A DNA stretch of 34,444 bases, taken from an uncultured Alphaproteobacteria bacterium (GTDB lineage Bacteria > Pseudomonadota > Alphaproteobacteria > SHVP01). The stretch is from contig CALJDF010000049.1 in the NCBI GenBank assembly GCA_938023835.1, positions 1 through 34,444 of the forward strand. Reading direction: 5' to 3'. Shown one piece after another: positions 1 through 9,297 of the stretch. Within the stretch, counting starts at the first letter, position 1, and every line of letters starts with the position of its first letter. The notes beneath the pieces were generated by a model. It saw only the letters and a program-made list of their open reading frames with translations, did not search any database and had not been told where the DNA came from. Position numbers and translations under genes: made by a program.

Positions 1-2227
1 CTTTTTCGGCAAATCGCCTGTTTACCGCGTCCGTGAGGCGGTGCTTGATTTCTTCGTCGGCAATGCCTTCTTCGGCGGCCCACTCTTCGATCGGCAGATC
101 CAGCGCGAAAATCCGTTTCGCTTCCAACGCGAGCGTCTCAGTCTCCCATTGCTCGGCATAGGCCTTTTCGGGGATGTGAGTCGCGACGAGATCTTCGATG
201 ACTTGGTCGCGCATGTCTTTGAATGTTTCGGAGACGTCGTTGCTCTCCATCAGGTCGATGCGCTGGTCGTAGATCACCTTGCGTTGATCGTTCATCACGT
301 CGTCGAACTTCAGAAGGTTCTTACGAATGTCGAAGTTGCGGGCTTCGACTTTTTGTTGAGCTTTCTCTAGGGCTTTGTTGATCCAGGGGTGGACGATCGC
401 CTCGCCCTCTTTAAGTCCCAGGCGGCGCAACATGCCGTCCATGCGCTCGGATCCGAAAATCCGCATGAGATCGTCTTCGAGCGAAAGAAAGAACTTGGAT
501 TGCCCAGGGTCGCCCTGCCGGCCTGACCGACCGCGCAACTGGTTGTCGATACGACGGCTTTCATGCCGCTCGGTGCCGATAACGTAGAGACCACCGTTGG
601 CCATGACGGCTTGTTTTTCTTTCTCGACCTCTTCCGTGATGCGTTCTATCGCTGCAGCGCGATCCGCTTCGGAAGCGCCATCGTCGATTTCGTTAGCAAC
701 CCGCATCTCGACATTACCCCCAAGTTTGATGTCGGTGCCCCGGCCGGCCATGTTGGTGGCGATGGTCACGGCCCCAAGCCGACCCGCTTGGGCAATGATT
801 TGCGCTTCTTGTTCGTGATAGCGAGCATTCAAGACGCGGTGCGGCACATTTCGTTTCTTGAGCGCTGCGGCCAACACTTCGGATTTCTCGATCGAAACCG
901 TGCCCACGAGACAAGGCTGACCGTTCTTTTGGCACTCCTCTACCAAGTCGATGAGCGCATTCATCTTTTCGGTCCCGTTGCGGTAGACCTCGTCGTCTTC
1001 GTCTTTGCGCACCATGGGTTGGTGGGTCGGCACTTCGACGACTTCGAGCTTGTAGATGTCGTGGAATTCTTCGGCTTCTGTCGCCGCCGTGCCCGTCATG
1101 CCCGCCAATTTGGGGTACATACGGAAGTAGTTCTGAAAGGTGATCGAGGCGAGAGTCTGGTTCTCTTGTTGAATCGAGACCCGTTCTTTGGCTTCAAGGG
1201 CCTGGTGCAATCCCTCCGAATACCGGCGCCCTTCAAGGGCCCGACCGGTAAACTCGTCGATGATGATCACCTTGTCGTCTTTGACGATGTAGTCCTTGTC
1301 TTTCTGGAAGAGACGATGGGCGCGCAATGCCTGATTGGCGTGATGGACGACAGTGACGTTCTCGATGTCGTAAAGGGTGGCGCCTTTGAGCAGGTCCGCA
1401 TCGCGCAGGAGCTGCTCCATATGCTCGACACCTTGGTCGGAGAGCACAACCGTCCGCGCCTTCTCATCCAATTCATAGTCATCGGGAATGAGTTTCGGGA
1501 TGACGGCATCGAGTTGTAGATAAAGATCAGAGCTTTGTTCGGCAGGTCCAGAAATGATGAGCGGTGTTCGCGCTTCATCGATCAGGATCGAGTCCACCTC
1601 ATCAACGATCGCGAAGTTGAACTTGCGTTGCACCATCGACGAAAGCTCGAACTTCATGTTGTCACGTAGATAGTCGAAGCCGAATTCGTTGTTGGTGCCG
1701 TATGTAATGTCCGCCTGGTATTGCTGGCGCCGCTCATCGTCGCTCAGCCCATGAGTGATGACCCCGACCGACAGACCAAGAAAGTCGTAAATCTCGCCCA
1801 TCCAGGCGGCGTCGCGTGCGGCGAGATAATCGTTCACGGTAACGACATGGACGCCTTTACCGGCCAACGCATTGAGGTAGACGGGAAGGGTGGAGACTAA
1901 CGTCTTGCCTTCGCCGGTCCGCATCTCGGCGATCTTGCCCTGGTGTAAAACCATGCCGCCGATAAGCTGAACGTCGTAGTGTCGCTCGCCGAGCGTCCGC
2001 TTCGCTGCCTCTCGAACTGTCGCAAATGCCTCTGGCAGGATGCTGCCCAGGGTCTCACCGTTGGCCAGCCGCTCCCGAAACTCAGCGGTCCGCGCTGCGA
2101 GTTGCTCGTCGGTGAGCGGGATGATCGATTCTTCGAGACCGTTGATATGGTCAACGACCGTCGAAAGTTCGCGAACGATGCGATCATTTGCCGTGCCGAA
2201 CAGGCGTCTGGCAAGTCCGCCGATCAT
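1..2227 (-). CDS. secA: Preprotein translocase subunit SecA (5' part; truncated at window edge)
   Basis: Reverse-strand reading from ATG at 2227 gives [57 protein letters not shown]...[21 protein letters not shown] and later [53 protein letters not shown], both SecA signatures. No stop before position 1, which would explain its absence from the ORF track. Confidence 0.97.
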   Translation of the reverse strand, partial: MIGGLARRLFGTANDRIVRELSTVVDHINGLEESIIPLTDEQLAARTAEFRERLANGETLGSILPEAFATVREAAKRTLGERHYDVQLIGGMVLHQGKIAEMRTGEGKTLVSTLPVYLNALAGKGVHVVTVNDYLAARDAAWMGEIYDFLGLSVGVITHGLSDDERRQQYQADITYGTNNEFGFDYLRDNMKFELSSMVQRKFNFAIVDEVDSILIDEARTPLIISGPAEQSSDLYLQLDAVIPKLIPDDYELDEKARTVVLSDQGVEHMEQLLRDADLLKGATLYDIENVTVVHHANQALRAHRLFQKDKDYIVKDDKVIIIDEFTGRALEGRRYSEGLHQALEAKERVSIQQENQTLASITFQNYFRMYPKLAGMTGTAATEAEEFHDIYKLEVVEVPTHQPMVRKDEDDEVYRNGTEKMNALIDLVEECQKNGQPCLVGTVSIEKSEVLAAALKKRNVPHRVLNARYHEQEAQIIAQAGRLGAVTIATNMAGRGTDIKLGGNVEMRVANEIDDGASEADRAAAIERITEEVEKEKQAVMANGGLYVIGTERHESRRIDNQLRGRSGRQGDPGQSKFFLSLEDDLMRIFGSERMDGMLRRLGLKEGEAIVHPWINKALEKAQQKVEARNFDIRKNLLKFDDVMNDQRKVIYDQRIDLMESNDVSETFKDMRDQVIEDLVATHIPEKAYAEQWETETLALEAKRIFALDLPIEEWAAEEGIADEEIKHRLTDAVNRRFAEK

Positions 2228-2262
2228 CCAGAAATCCTCATAATTGCTGTGATAGGAGCGTC

Positions 2263-2285
2263 GGCGCCCGTTTGGGCGCCAAACG
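2263..2285 (-). promoter_or_regulatory. Overlapping alternative hairpins in the secA 5' leader
   Basis: GGCGCCC(2263-2269)-GTTT-GGGCGCC(2274-2280) and CGTTTGG(2269-2275)-GCG-CCAAACG(2279-2285) are both perfect 7-bp inverted repeats and share bases. Confidence 0.45.
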
Positions 2286-2448
2286 AGAAATAAGGACCGC
2301 CAATGGCCCTGTCAACGGACCGACCAAGCGGGAAAGGGCGCCGGTCAATCGGTCGTGAACGGCAGCACACGGGAAAAATGCCAAGTTCTCATGAGATCAC
2401 GTGCTACAAAACGTTCGCTTTCCTGAAACTACGACCACCGAGGACCCG

Positions 2449-3291
2449 ATGAAGCTCCTGATACCCGCCCGTTTTGTAGGCGTACTAATCACTTTGGCAC
2501 TTATCGGCTCGGGATCTTTGGCCCTCGCCCAAGGGTCGGATCAGGACCGAATTCGCGCCAAATTCGCTGGGGAAGAAATCCGCCAGTCGGACATCGAGGC
2601 GTTCATTAGCCAGCTTCCGGAACAGGTTCGGGCGGCACCACGTGATCAGATTGAGCCCCTTGTCATTAACGAACTCGTCAATACGCGCTTGATCGCACGG
2701 TTGGCGCGCTCGGCGGGGACCCAGGACCAAGAGGAATACAAGCGCCAGCTAGAAGTTGTGGCGGCGCGCATTCTTCAAAACGTGTATCTCGGCGCGCAAG
2801 TCGAGGCGCGGCTCACGGAGGCGCGTATCACCGAGGCCTACGACGCCTTTGTCGCTGCGAACCCGCCGGCCGAAGAAGTGCGGGCCAGCCATATCCTGGT
2901 TGAGGCCAAGGAGAACGCCCAGGCGATCGCCGACGAGGTTCGGGGCGGAGGTGACTTTGCCGAGATTGCTCGGCGCGAATCAACCGGCCCATCGGCCACC
3001 TCTGGCGGCGATCTCGGATTCTTCGAGAAGGGGCAAATGGTCCCAACCTTTGCCGAGGCAGCCTTTGCGCTCGAGATCGACGAAGTGTCGGACCCGGTTC
3101 AAACTCAGTTCGGCTGGCACGTCATCAAGCTAACCGACCGTCGCCAAGCCTCGCCGCCGACTTTGGATGAAGTACGCGGAGAACTCACCGAACAGCTTGA
3201 GGAAGAAATATTGGGCGAAGTGCTCGCGGAGGCCCGCGAGGGCGTCACCATCGAAACCTTCGATGCCAACGGCAACCCAACCGAGAACTAG
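2449..3291 (+). CDS. Exported peptidylprolyl isomerase (parvulin/SurA-like)
   Basis: Signal-peptide-like N-terminus MKLLIPARFVGVLITLALIGSGSLALAQ; parvulin motifs VRASHILVEAKENAQAIADEV...GGDLGFFEKGQMVPTFAEAAFAL...VQTQFGWHVIKLTDRR. Start placed at ATG 2449 inside ORF 2401-3291. Confidence 0.92.
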   Translation: MKLLIPARFVGVLITLALIGSGSLALAQGSDQDRIRAKFAGEEIRQSDIEAFISQLPEQVRAAPRDQIEPLVINELVNTRLIARLARSAGTQDQEEYKRQLEVVAARILQNVYLGAQVEARLTEARITEAYDAFVAANPPAEEVRASHILVEAKENAQAIADEVRGGGDFAEIARRESTGPSATSGGDLGFFEKGQMVPTFAEAAFALEIDEVSDPVQTQFGWHVIKLTDRRQASPPTLDEVRGELTEQLEEEILGEVLAEAREGVTIETFDANGNPTEN

Positions 3292-3340
3292 CCGCCGTCT
3301 ATTGCCGGGCGTCTCAACACGCCGTTAAGCTTCGCTCGTT

Positions 3341-4579
3341 ATGGCCCGAGGACTTCCGCGATCACCGCTTGCGCCGGTTGGGACGCCAACCATGCCGCCC
3401 ATTGCGGGTGTGCGTCTGGCGGCGACCAGCGCCGGCATTTCCTACGACCGTGCCGATGTTTTGCTGGTTGCTTTGCCGGCAGGGACCTCCGTTGCGGGCG
3501 TATTCACCAAATCCAAGACCGCTTCCGCACCCGTTCATTGGTGCCGCGATATCTTGCGTAAAGGCGGCGCTCGCGGCCTCGTGGTCAACTCGGGCAATGC
3601 GAACGCCTTTACCGGCTACGAAGGTGTCCGCGCCGTTGCCGCCACCACAGCGGCGGTCGCCAAGGCGCTGGGTTGCCGGGCAGACGAGGTCTTCGCGAGT
3701 TCGACCGGGGTGATTGGTGAAAAGCTCCCCACCGGCAAGGTCCTCTCGGTTGTCGAAACGTTGAAGCAGGGCCTAGGCGAGGAAAACTGGCTTGCGGCCG
3801 CGGAGGCGATCAGGACCACAGATACCTTTGCCAAGGTCGCGACACGGTCGTTTTCGATCGGTGACGCGCCATTCAATCTCAACGGGATTGCTAAGGGCTC
3901 GGGGATGATCGCACCGGACATGGGAACGATGCTGGCCTATGTCTTTACCGACGCGACAATCGCCGGTGACGTGCTGCAGGCCGAACTGGCAAACGCAAAC
4001 GCTCTCTCCTTCAACGCCATGACCGTCGACAGCGATACATCGACGAGTGACACGGTGCTGGCCTTTGCGACCGGCGCCGGCGCGGCGCATCCGGAAATCT
4101 CAGACAGCAAGAGCCCACACCTTCGCGGGTTCCGTCGTGCGTTGCGTGATCTCATGAGCGATCTTGCGCACCAGATCGTGCGCGACGGTGAAGGTGCCTC
4201 AAAGTTTGTGCGGATCGATATTTCGGGCGCGAAGTCCAAGCGCGCGGCGCGTCGCATCGGTCTCGCTGTGGCCAATTCGCCGCTTGTCAAAACCGCGATT
4301 GCTGGAGAGGACCCGAACTGGGGACGAATCGTGATGGCGGTCGGCAAGGCTGGCGAAGCCGCGGATCGTGATCGCCTGTGCATTAGCTTCGGCGAGCATC
4401 TCGTGGCCGAGAACGGGGTCCGGGCGCCAAACTATGAAGAATCTGTGGTGGCGACTTACATGAAGAACTCAGAGATCAGCATCGCCGTCGATGTCGGCGT
4501 CGGTCAGTCTCGTTTTACCGTTTGGACGTGTGACTTCACCGAGGCCTATGTCCGCATCAACGCGGATTATCGGTCCTGA
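3341..4579 (+). CDS. argJ: Bifunctional glutamate N-acetyltransferase / amino-acid acetyltransferase ArgJ
   Basis: SPLAPVGTPTMPPIAGVRLAATSAGI, KSKTASAPVHWCRDIL, SGNANAFTGYEGV, GMIAPDMGTMLAYVFTDA, GEDPNWGRIVMAVGKAGE are ArgJ hallmarks. Confidence 0.96.
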   Translation: MARGLPRSPLAPVGTPTMPPIAGVRLAATSAGISYDRADVLLVALPAGTSVAGVFTKSKTASAPVHWCRDILRKGGARGLVVNSGNANAFTGYEGVRAVAATTAAVAKALGCRADEVFASSTGVIGEKLPTGKVLSVVETLKQGLGEENWLAAAEAIRTTDTFAKVATRSFSIGDAPFNLNGIAKGSGMIAPDMGTMLAYVFTDATIAGDVLQAELANANALSFNAMTVDSDTSTSDTVLAFATGAGAAHPEISDSKSPHLRGFRRALRDLMSDLAHQIVRDGEGASKFVRIDISGAKSKRAARRIGLAVANSPLVKTAIAGEDPNWGRIVMAVGKAGEAADRDRLCISFGEHLVAENGVRAPNYEESVVATYMKNSEISIAVDVGVGQSRFTVWTCDFTEAYVRINADYRS

Positions 4580-4601
4580 AGGGTGCGCGCCGCGACGCAC
4601 G

Positions 4602-5141
4602 ATGAACGTACAAGCGAAAAGCCTCATTCCCCTTGAGACCGAGCGTCTTCGGCTCCGAACCTTCGACGCCACGGACAAAGAGTCTTTGGTGGCGCAGCTG
4701 ACCGACCCGCAGGTTTCGAAGCAGCTCGCCTTCGTCCCCCATCCCTACGACACGAGCCATGCCGAGGCATGGATCAAAGACTGCGTCCGAAACCCGCCGG
4801 GCAAGATCGTCGGATGCCGCCTCGCCATCGAGCGACGGGAGGACGGCGCGTTCATCGGGGGCCTCGGGTTGATCCCGCGCGAGCGCGCGTTTGAACTCGG
4901 ATATTGGTTGGCACGGGGTTATTGGGGCCAAGGTTACGCAACGGAGGCCGTGGGCGCCGCCGTCGACTTCGGGCACAGGGCGCTAAATATGTGCCACATC
5001 GTTGCTTTCGTTTTCATGGGAAACCCCTCGTCCACGCGCGTGCTCTCGCGGCTCGGTTTTGCCTATCGCGGCCTCGACGAGTCGGCGCCGAATCACGAAA
5101 GTCGCAAGGTGCTTCGTTACGACCTCGTGAAATCGGCATGA
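4602..5141 (+). CDS. GNAT family N-acetyltransferase (RimJ/RimL-like)
   Basis: LETERLRLRTFDATDKESLVAQLTDPQVSKQL...GYWLARGYWGQGYATEAVGAAVDFG; start at ATG 4602 in frame with ORF 4491-5141; ends in an ATGA overlap with the next gene. Confidence 0.88.
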   Translation: MNVQAKSLIPLETERLRLRTFDATDKESLVAQLTDPQVSKQLAFVPHPYDTSHAEAWIKDCVRNPPGKIVGCRLAIERREDGAFIGGLGLIPRERAFELGYWLARGYWGQGYATEAVGAAVDFGHRALNMCHIVAFVFMGNPSSTRVLSRLGFAYRGLDESAPNHESRKVLRYDLVKSA

Positions 5142-6100
5142 AAATGCCGCCGATTGCTAGCAATCGGTTGACGCTTCGCCCGCCGCAACCCACCGATGCG
5201 CCACAACTGACTGAGTTGCTCAACGAACCGACCGTCGTCTCCTTTCTGTCGCATGTGCCGTTCCCGTATCAACTTGCCGACGCGATTTCCTTCATCGACT
5301 CGGCAAATGGCGTGGGGGATCTACCGGTCGGGGACGCCTTCGTCATCGAAGACCGAGCCACCAAAACGCTCATTGGCTGCGTCGGCGTGCGGCCCGATGA
5401 ACTGCCCGACGGCACGACTGTGGGCGAGATCGGGTATTGGCTCGGCCGTCACAGCTGGGGGCAAGGCTTCGCCACAGAGGCAGTCGGGGCGATGCTCCCC
5501 TATTGCTTTGAAGGCCTGGCGCTGGATCGGCTGACGGCCTCCATCTATGTGGACAATGCCGCCTCGCGCTGGGTCTTGGAGAAGCTTGGTTTTCACGCCG
5601 TTGGCGCCGTCGATGCGTGGTATCCGGCACGGGAGTCGGTGAGGAAATCGATCTTGATGACGCTCGAGTCCGAGCGTTGGCAGGCGGCCCAAGGCGAGGC
5701 GGTGCCTATCCTCACGGTGGTTGCGGTTGCGCTTTTGGATGGAGATGACCGCGTTCTGATGGCCAAACGACCGGCAGGAAAGTCCATGGCCGGCTTGTGG
5801 GAGTTTCCCGGCGGAAAAATTGCCGCGGGTGAATCGCCCGAGGCCGCCCTCATCCGCGAACTCGGCGAGGAACTCGGCATCAACACCGAGCAAAGCTGCC
5901 TTGCGCCTTTTTGCTTCGCGTCTCATCGCTACGACACGTTTCACCTCTTGATGCCGCTCTACGTTTGCCGGGTTTGGGACGGCAGACCGGAGGGGCGCGA
6001 GGGTCAGGTACTCAAGTGGGTCGCCATGAAAGATCTGGCTGATCTGGCGATGCCGGCAGCCGACGTTCCGCTCGTCGCAATGCTAAGGGATTTTCTTTAG
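5138..6100 (+). CDS. GNAT acetyltransferase fused to MutT/Nudix hydrolase
   Basis: Continuous frame. N-terminal GNAT (SNRLTLRPPQPTDAPQLTELL...GYWLGRHSWGQGFATEAVGA) followed by Nudix box GKIAAGESPEAALIRELGEELGI (fits GX5EX7REUXEEXGU). Start at ATG 5138. Confidence 0.9.
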   Translation: MKMPPIASNRLTLRPPQPTDAPQLTELLNEPTVVSFLSHVPFPYQLADAISFIDSANGVGDLPVGDAFVIEDRATKTLIGCVGVRPDELPDGTTVGEIGYWLGRHSWGQGFATEAVGAMLPYCFEGLALDRLTASIYVDNAASRWVLEKLGFHAVGAVDAWYPARESVRKSILMTLESERWQAAQGEAVPILTVVAVALLDGDDRVLMAKRPAGKSMAGLWEFPGGKIAAGESPEAALIRELGEELGINTEQSCLAPFCFASHRYDTFHLLMPLYVCRVWDGRPEGREGQVLKWVAMKDLADLAMPAADVPLVAMLRDFL

Positions 6101-6997
6101 CGGCGTCGGATCTGCCTTATCACCGGTGGGCTGCTCTTCGGCCTCAAGCGCTTCGGCCAATCGCGTTGTCGCGCTACCCGGCCGCAGCGGCTTCTGTTGC
6201 GATTCGTGCGGTGCCCAGCCGGTGAGATAGATCACGTCAAAGGTGGCGTTGATGCGTCCGCTCTTTGCGTATCGCTGTTCGTATAGCGCGCTGGCTCGTG
6301 CAAACACCTTTCGCGAAGTGAACTGCTTTCGTCGCTGCGTGAGTGCGTTTGTTTCGCCCATTGCTCGAAGGTCGTGCATTAAGGCTACGGGCGAAGCGTA
6401 GGTCACATTGATTCTGTCCTGATCGGCAACCGGTAAGGCAAATCCGGCCCGCTGCAGCAATCCACCCGCATCACGCAGGTCCACGAACGGAATAACCCGC
6501 GGACTGATCCCCCCCGAGACGTCGATCTCCGCGGCGCCGAGGCATTCGCGGAGTTCCATTAGGGTGTCGCCACCGAGAAAGGCGGCGAGAAGCAATCCGT
6601 CCCGTTTCAGCACCCGGCGCACTTGGACAAGGGTGCCCGGAAGGTCGTTTGCCCAATGCAAGGCCATGACGCTCATCGCGAGATCGACTCTTTGGGCTGC
6701 CACCGGAAGAGCCTCGGCGCTTGCGACCATGGTGTTCTCTCGCGTTGCAAAAGCTGCGGTGCCGACGAGCGTAAAAACCGTCTCGATGCCGCGGGAGGCG
6801 GCGACGCCGGAGGTCGATAACTGTTTGCTAAGTCCGGGCTGTCCGCTGAAGTCGAGCATTTCGGGAAAGGTGCGTTGGATGTCGAGGAGTCGGTCGGCGA
6901 GGCGCGCGGCGATCTCATCAACCAGGAAGTTTTCGCTGTGCGCCCGCAATCGATTGCGGACGACGGACGCGCGGTCAAAAACAACGGAATCGGTCAT
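6083..6997 (-). CDS. SAM-dependent methyltransferase (BioC/NDUFAF5-like)
   Basis: VFDRASVVRNRLRAHSENFLVDEIAARLADRLLDIQRTFPEMLDFSGQPGL...LAMSVMALHWANDLPGTLVQVRRVLKRDGLLLAAFLGGDTLMELRE. Confidence 0.88.
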   Translation of the reverse strand: MTDSVVFDRASVVRNRLRAHSENFLVDEIAARLADRLLDIQRTFPEMLDFSGQPGLSKQLSTSGVAASRGIETVFTLVGTAAFATRENTMVASAEALPVAAQRVDLAMSVMALHWANDLPGTLVQVRRVLKRDGLLLAAFLGGDTLMELRECLGAAEIDVSGGISPRVIPFVDLRDAGGLLQRAGFALPVADQDRINVTYASPVALMHDLRAMGETNALTQRRKQFTSRKVFARASALYEQRYAKSGRINATFDVIYLTGWAPHESQQKPLRPGSATTRLAEALEAEEQPTGDKADPTPLKKIP

Positions 6998-7103
6998 GGG
7001 CCTCGAAGCACGCGGCGCGGGGTGTCGCGGCCGTGATCCTACTACATTTCGGAATGTTTGCTGTTAAGGTGGCGACTTTCCGGGTTTTGCTAGCGGCGAA
7101 GAC

Positions 7104-8147
7104 ATGAAAGCGATTGTTATTCACGAATGCGGTCCGTCCGACGTTCTAACGTACGAAGATATCGACACGCCGAAAATTGGGCCCGGCGAGGTTTTGATCA
7201 ACCTGAAGACGGTGGGTTTGAACCACTTTGACCTCGACGTCCGGGGCGATATTTCGGGTTACCTCTCGCTCAAGATGCCGCACATTCTCGGCGTCGAAGG
7301 CGCTGGCGTGGTGGCCGAGGTTGGATCGGGCGTGACGGCGTTTAGCGTCGGAGACCGCGTCATGCCGCAGCTCACCACTTCTTCAGGACAGTGCCGCCGG
7401 GAAATCTGCAATTGCGCCTTGGGCATGGACAATATCTGTCTGGATTTCGACAAACTCGGGGTAACCAGCTGGGGCACGTATGCCGAGTACGTCAAGGTGA
7501 CCGAGCCGAACGTAATTCGCATCCCCGATGGGCTTTCCGACCTCGACGCCGCAGCAACTCAGGTTGCGATGGCGACAGCTTGGGAACTCGTCGTAACCAA
7601 AGGAAAGGTCAAACAAGGCGAGGACGTGGTCGTCAATGCGGCCGGATCTGGCGTCGGCTCAGCAGCAGTCCAAATCGCGATGCTTGCGGGTGCCCGCGTC
7701 ATTGCGACCGCCGGGTCGGATGACAAGCTCGATCGAGCACGGCAGCTGGGTGCATCCGAGGCGATCAACTATTCAAAGCAAAGTATCGTCGACGAGGTCA
7801 TGAAGATGACCGATGGCCGCGGTGCCGATGTCGTCATTGAGTGTGTTGGCGGAAACATCCTGCAGCAAAGTCTTGAAGCGCTCTGCTTGAACGGTCGCCT
7901 GTCGACCGCCGGCGCGCACGCCGGAGAAAAAGTTGAGATCGACATGATCGAGTTCTTCCGCAAGCAATTGACCATGACGTCAACACATTTTGCCCCGGTC
8001 TCGACCAACCAAATGGTTCTCAAGTTGGTCAAAGAGGGCAAATTACGACCGGTGATCGAGCAGATCCTCCCTCTCAAGGACATGAAGGCCGCGCACGACC
8101 TGATCGCAAGCCGCAAGTTCTTCGGCAAGGTCGTTCTCGAGGTCTAG
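7104..8147 (+). CDS. Zinc-type alcohol dehydrogenase / quinone oxidoreductase family (MDR)
   Basis: MKAIVIHECGPSDVLTYEDIDTPKIGPGEVLI...GVEGAGVVAEVGSGVTAFSVGDRV...VVNAAGSGVGSAAVQIAMLAGARVIATAGSDDKLDRARQLGA. Confidence 0.93.
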   Translation: MKAIVIHECGPSDVLTYEDIDTPKIGPGEVLINLKTVGLNHFDLDVRGDISGYLSLKMPHILGVEGAGVVAEVGSGVTAFSVGDRVMPQLTTSSGQCRREICNCALGMDNICLDFDKLGVTSWGTYAEYVKVTEPNVIRIPDGLSDLDAAATQVAMATAWELVVTKGKVKQGEDVVVNAAGSGVGSAAVQIAMLAGARVIATAGSDDKLDRARQLGASEAINYSKQSIVDEVMKMTDGRGADVVIECVGGNILQQSLEALCLNGRLSTAGAHAGEKVEIDMIEFFRKQLTMTSTHFAPVSTNQMVLKLVKEGKLRPVIEQILPLKDMKAAHDLIASRKFFGKVVLEV

Positions 8148-8154
8148 AAAAGAA

Positions 8155-8178
8155 GCCCCCGCTATCCTTAGCGGGGGC
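8155..8178. other. Perfect 9-bp inverted repeat between adh and comF
   Basis: GCCCCCGCT(8155-8163)-ATCCTT-AGCGGGGGC(8170-8178), ending one base before the annotated comF ATG. On the minus strand it is followed by TTCTTTTCT, on the plus strand by no T tract. Confidence 0.7.
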
Positions 8179-8916
8179 ATGATCAAGGCACCTCGCCACC
8201 TCGGTTGGGGCGCCGTGAACGCGGTGATGGATCTGCTTGTGCCGCGCCAGTGCGCGGTCTGCGGGGTGTTTGTTCAAAATGCCGGCCTTTGCACGACTTG
8301 CTGGCCCAACGCGCACTTCATCGCGGCGCCACTATGTGAGCGGTGCGGTTTGCCGTTTGACTACGACGTTGGCGCGGATGCGTGGTGCGGCGCGCGCGTT
8401 GCGCAGTCGCCACCCTTCGGGCGTGCGCGCGCGGCGATGACCTACGACGACGTATCGCGTGCCCTCATCCTTTCATTCAAACACGGCGACCGATTGGGTC
8501 TGGCCCCGATCATGGCGTCGTGGATGCGGCATGCAGGCAGCGACCTCATTGGCGATGCCCATGGTTTGGTGCCGGTGCCGCTGCACCCCCGGCGGCTGCG
8601 CCGACGGCGCTACAATCAGGCCGCGGTTCTTGCCAACACACTTGGCGCGACCTGCGCCATTGAGGTTCAAAGCAATGCCCTCCGGCGCACCCGGCACACG
8701 GCCAGTCAGAACGGTCTCGGTCGCAAGGGGCGAGACCGGAATGTTCGAGGTGTCATTGCCCCAACCTCGGCGGTCGGCCCGCAGCTTGAAGGACGTCGCC
8801 TCCTCTTGATTGATGACGTTCTGACGACGGGCGCCACCGTGTCCGCTTGTACCCGCGCTCTGCTCCGGGCGGGTGCCGCGCAGGTCGATGTGCTGACGCT
8901 CGCCCGCGTGATCTAG
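8179..8916 (+). CDS. comF: ComF family phosphoribosyltransferase-like protein
   Basis: VPRQCAVCGVFVQNAGLCTTCW zinc finger, LCERCGLPF, LVPVPLHPRRLRRRRYNQAAVLA, RRLLLIDDVLTTGATVSACTRAL PRTase motif. Start may instead be ATG 8227. Confidence 0.92.
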   Translation: MIKAPRHLGWGAVNAVMDLLVPRQCAVCGVFVQNAGLCTTCWPNAHFIAAPLCERCGLPFDYDVGADAWCGARVAQSPPFGRARAAMTYDDVSRALILSFKHGDRLGLAPIMASWMRHAGSDLIGDAHGLVPVPLHPRRLRRRRYNQAAVLANTLGATCAIEVQSNALRRTRHTASQNGLGRKGRDRNVRGVIAPTSAVGPQLEGRRLLLIDDVLTTGATVSACTRALLRAGAAQVDVLTLARVI

Positions 8917-9019
8917 GTCACCTGAAATTGTTTGCCTAAGTGGCGGCGCCGGTTGCGCCGCAAATGCCGAGACCCCTAATCTAAGTGATCTTGTTCCAAC
9001 CTGCAGCGGTAGCGATCCC

Positions 9020-9286
9020 ATGGCGGAAATTGAAATCTATACGACAATGATGTGCGGGTTTTGCGCGCGGGCGAAAAACCTCCTCAAGAAAAAGGGGGTC
9101 GACTACAACGAGGTCGACGTAACGTTTAGCAATGCAAAGCGTCAAGAAATGTCGGATCGGGCGGATGGCCGCTACACGGTGCCGCAAATCTTCATCAACG
9201 GTGATGGCATCGGCGGTTGTGACGAGCTCTATGCGCTTGAGCGCGAGGGCCGGCTTGACGACCTGCTCTCGCGTCCAGCCGCTTAG
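9020..9286 (+). CDS. grxC: Glutaredoxin 3
   Basis: IEIYTTMMCGFCARAKNLLKKKGVDYNEVDV...YTVPQIFINGDGIGGCDEL; CGFC active site. Confidence 0.94.
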   Translation: MAEIEIYTTMMCGFCARAKNLLKKKGVDYNEVDVTFSNAKRQEMSDRADGRYTVPQIFINGDGIGGCDELYALEREGRLDDLLSRPAA

Positions 9287-9297
9287 ATCAATTCAGA

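Noticed and set aside
563-1519. 318-aa plus-strand ORF
   Set aside because: Antisense shadow of secA; the minus-strand reading is clearly SecA and this translation shows no recognisable family.
4904-5137. Upstream extension of the GNAT-Nudix ORF
   Set aside because: It overlaps the preceding GNAT gene in another frame; ATG 5138 in an ATGA overlap is the natural start.
7044-7057. ACATT-TCGG-AATGT dyad upstream of the dehydrogenase
   Set aside because: Only 5-bp arms; not distinguishable from chance without comparative data.
8943-8961. GCGGCGC-CGGTT-GCGCCGC hairpin between comF and grxC
   Set aside because: Perfect 7-bp stem but no T tract on either strand. GC-rich stems of this size are expected by chance here, so not called a terminator.
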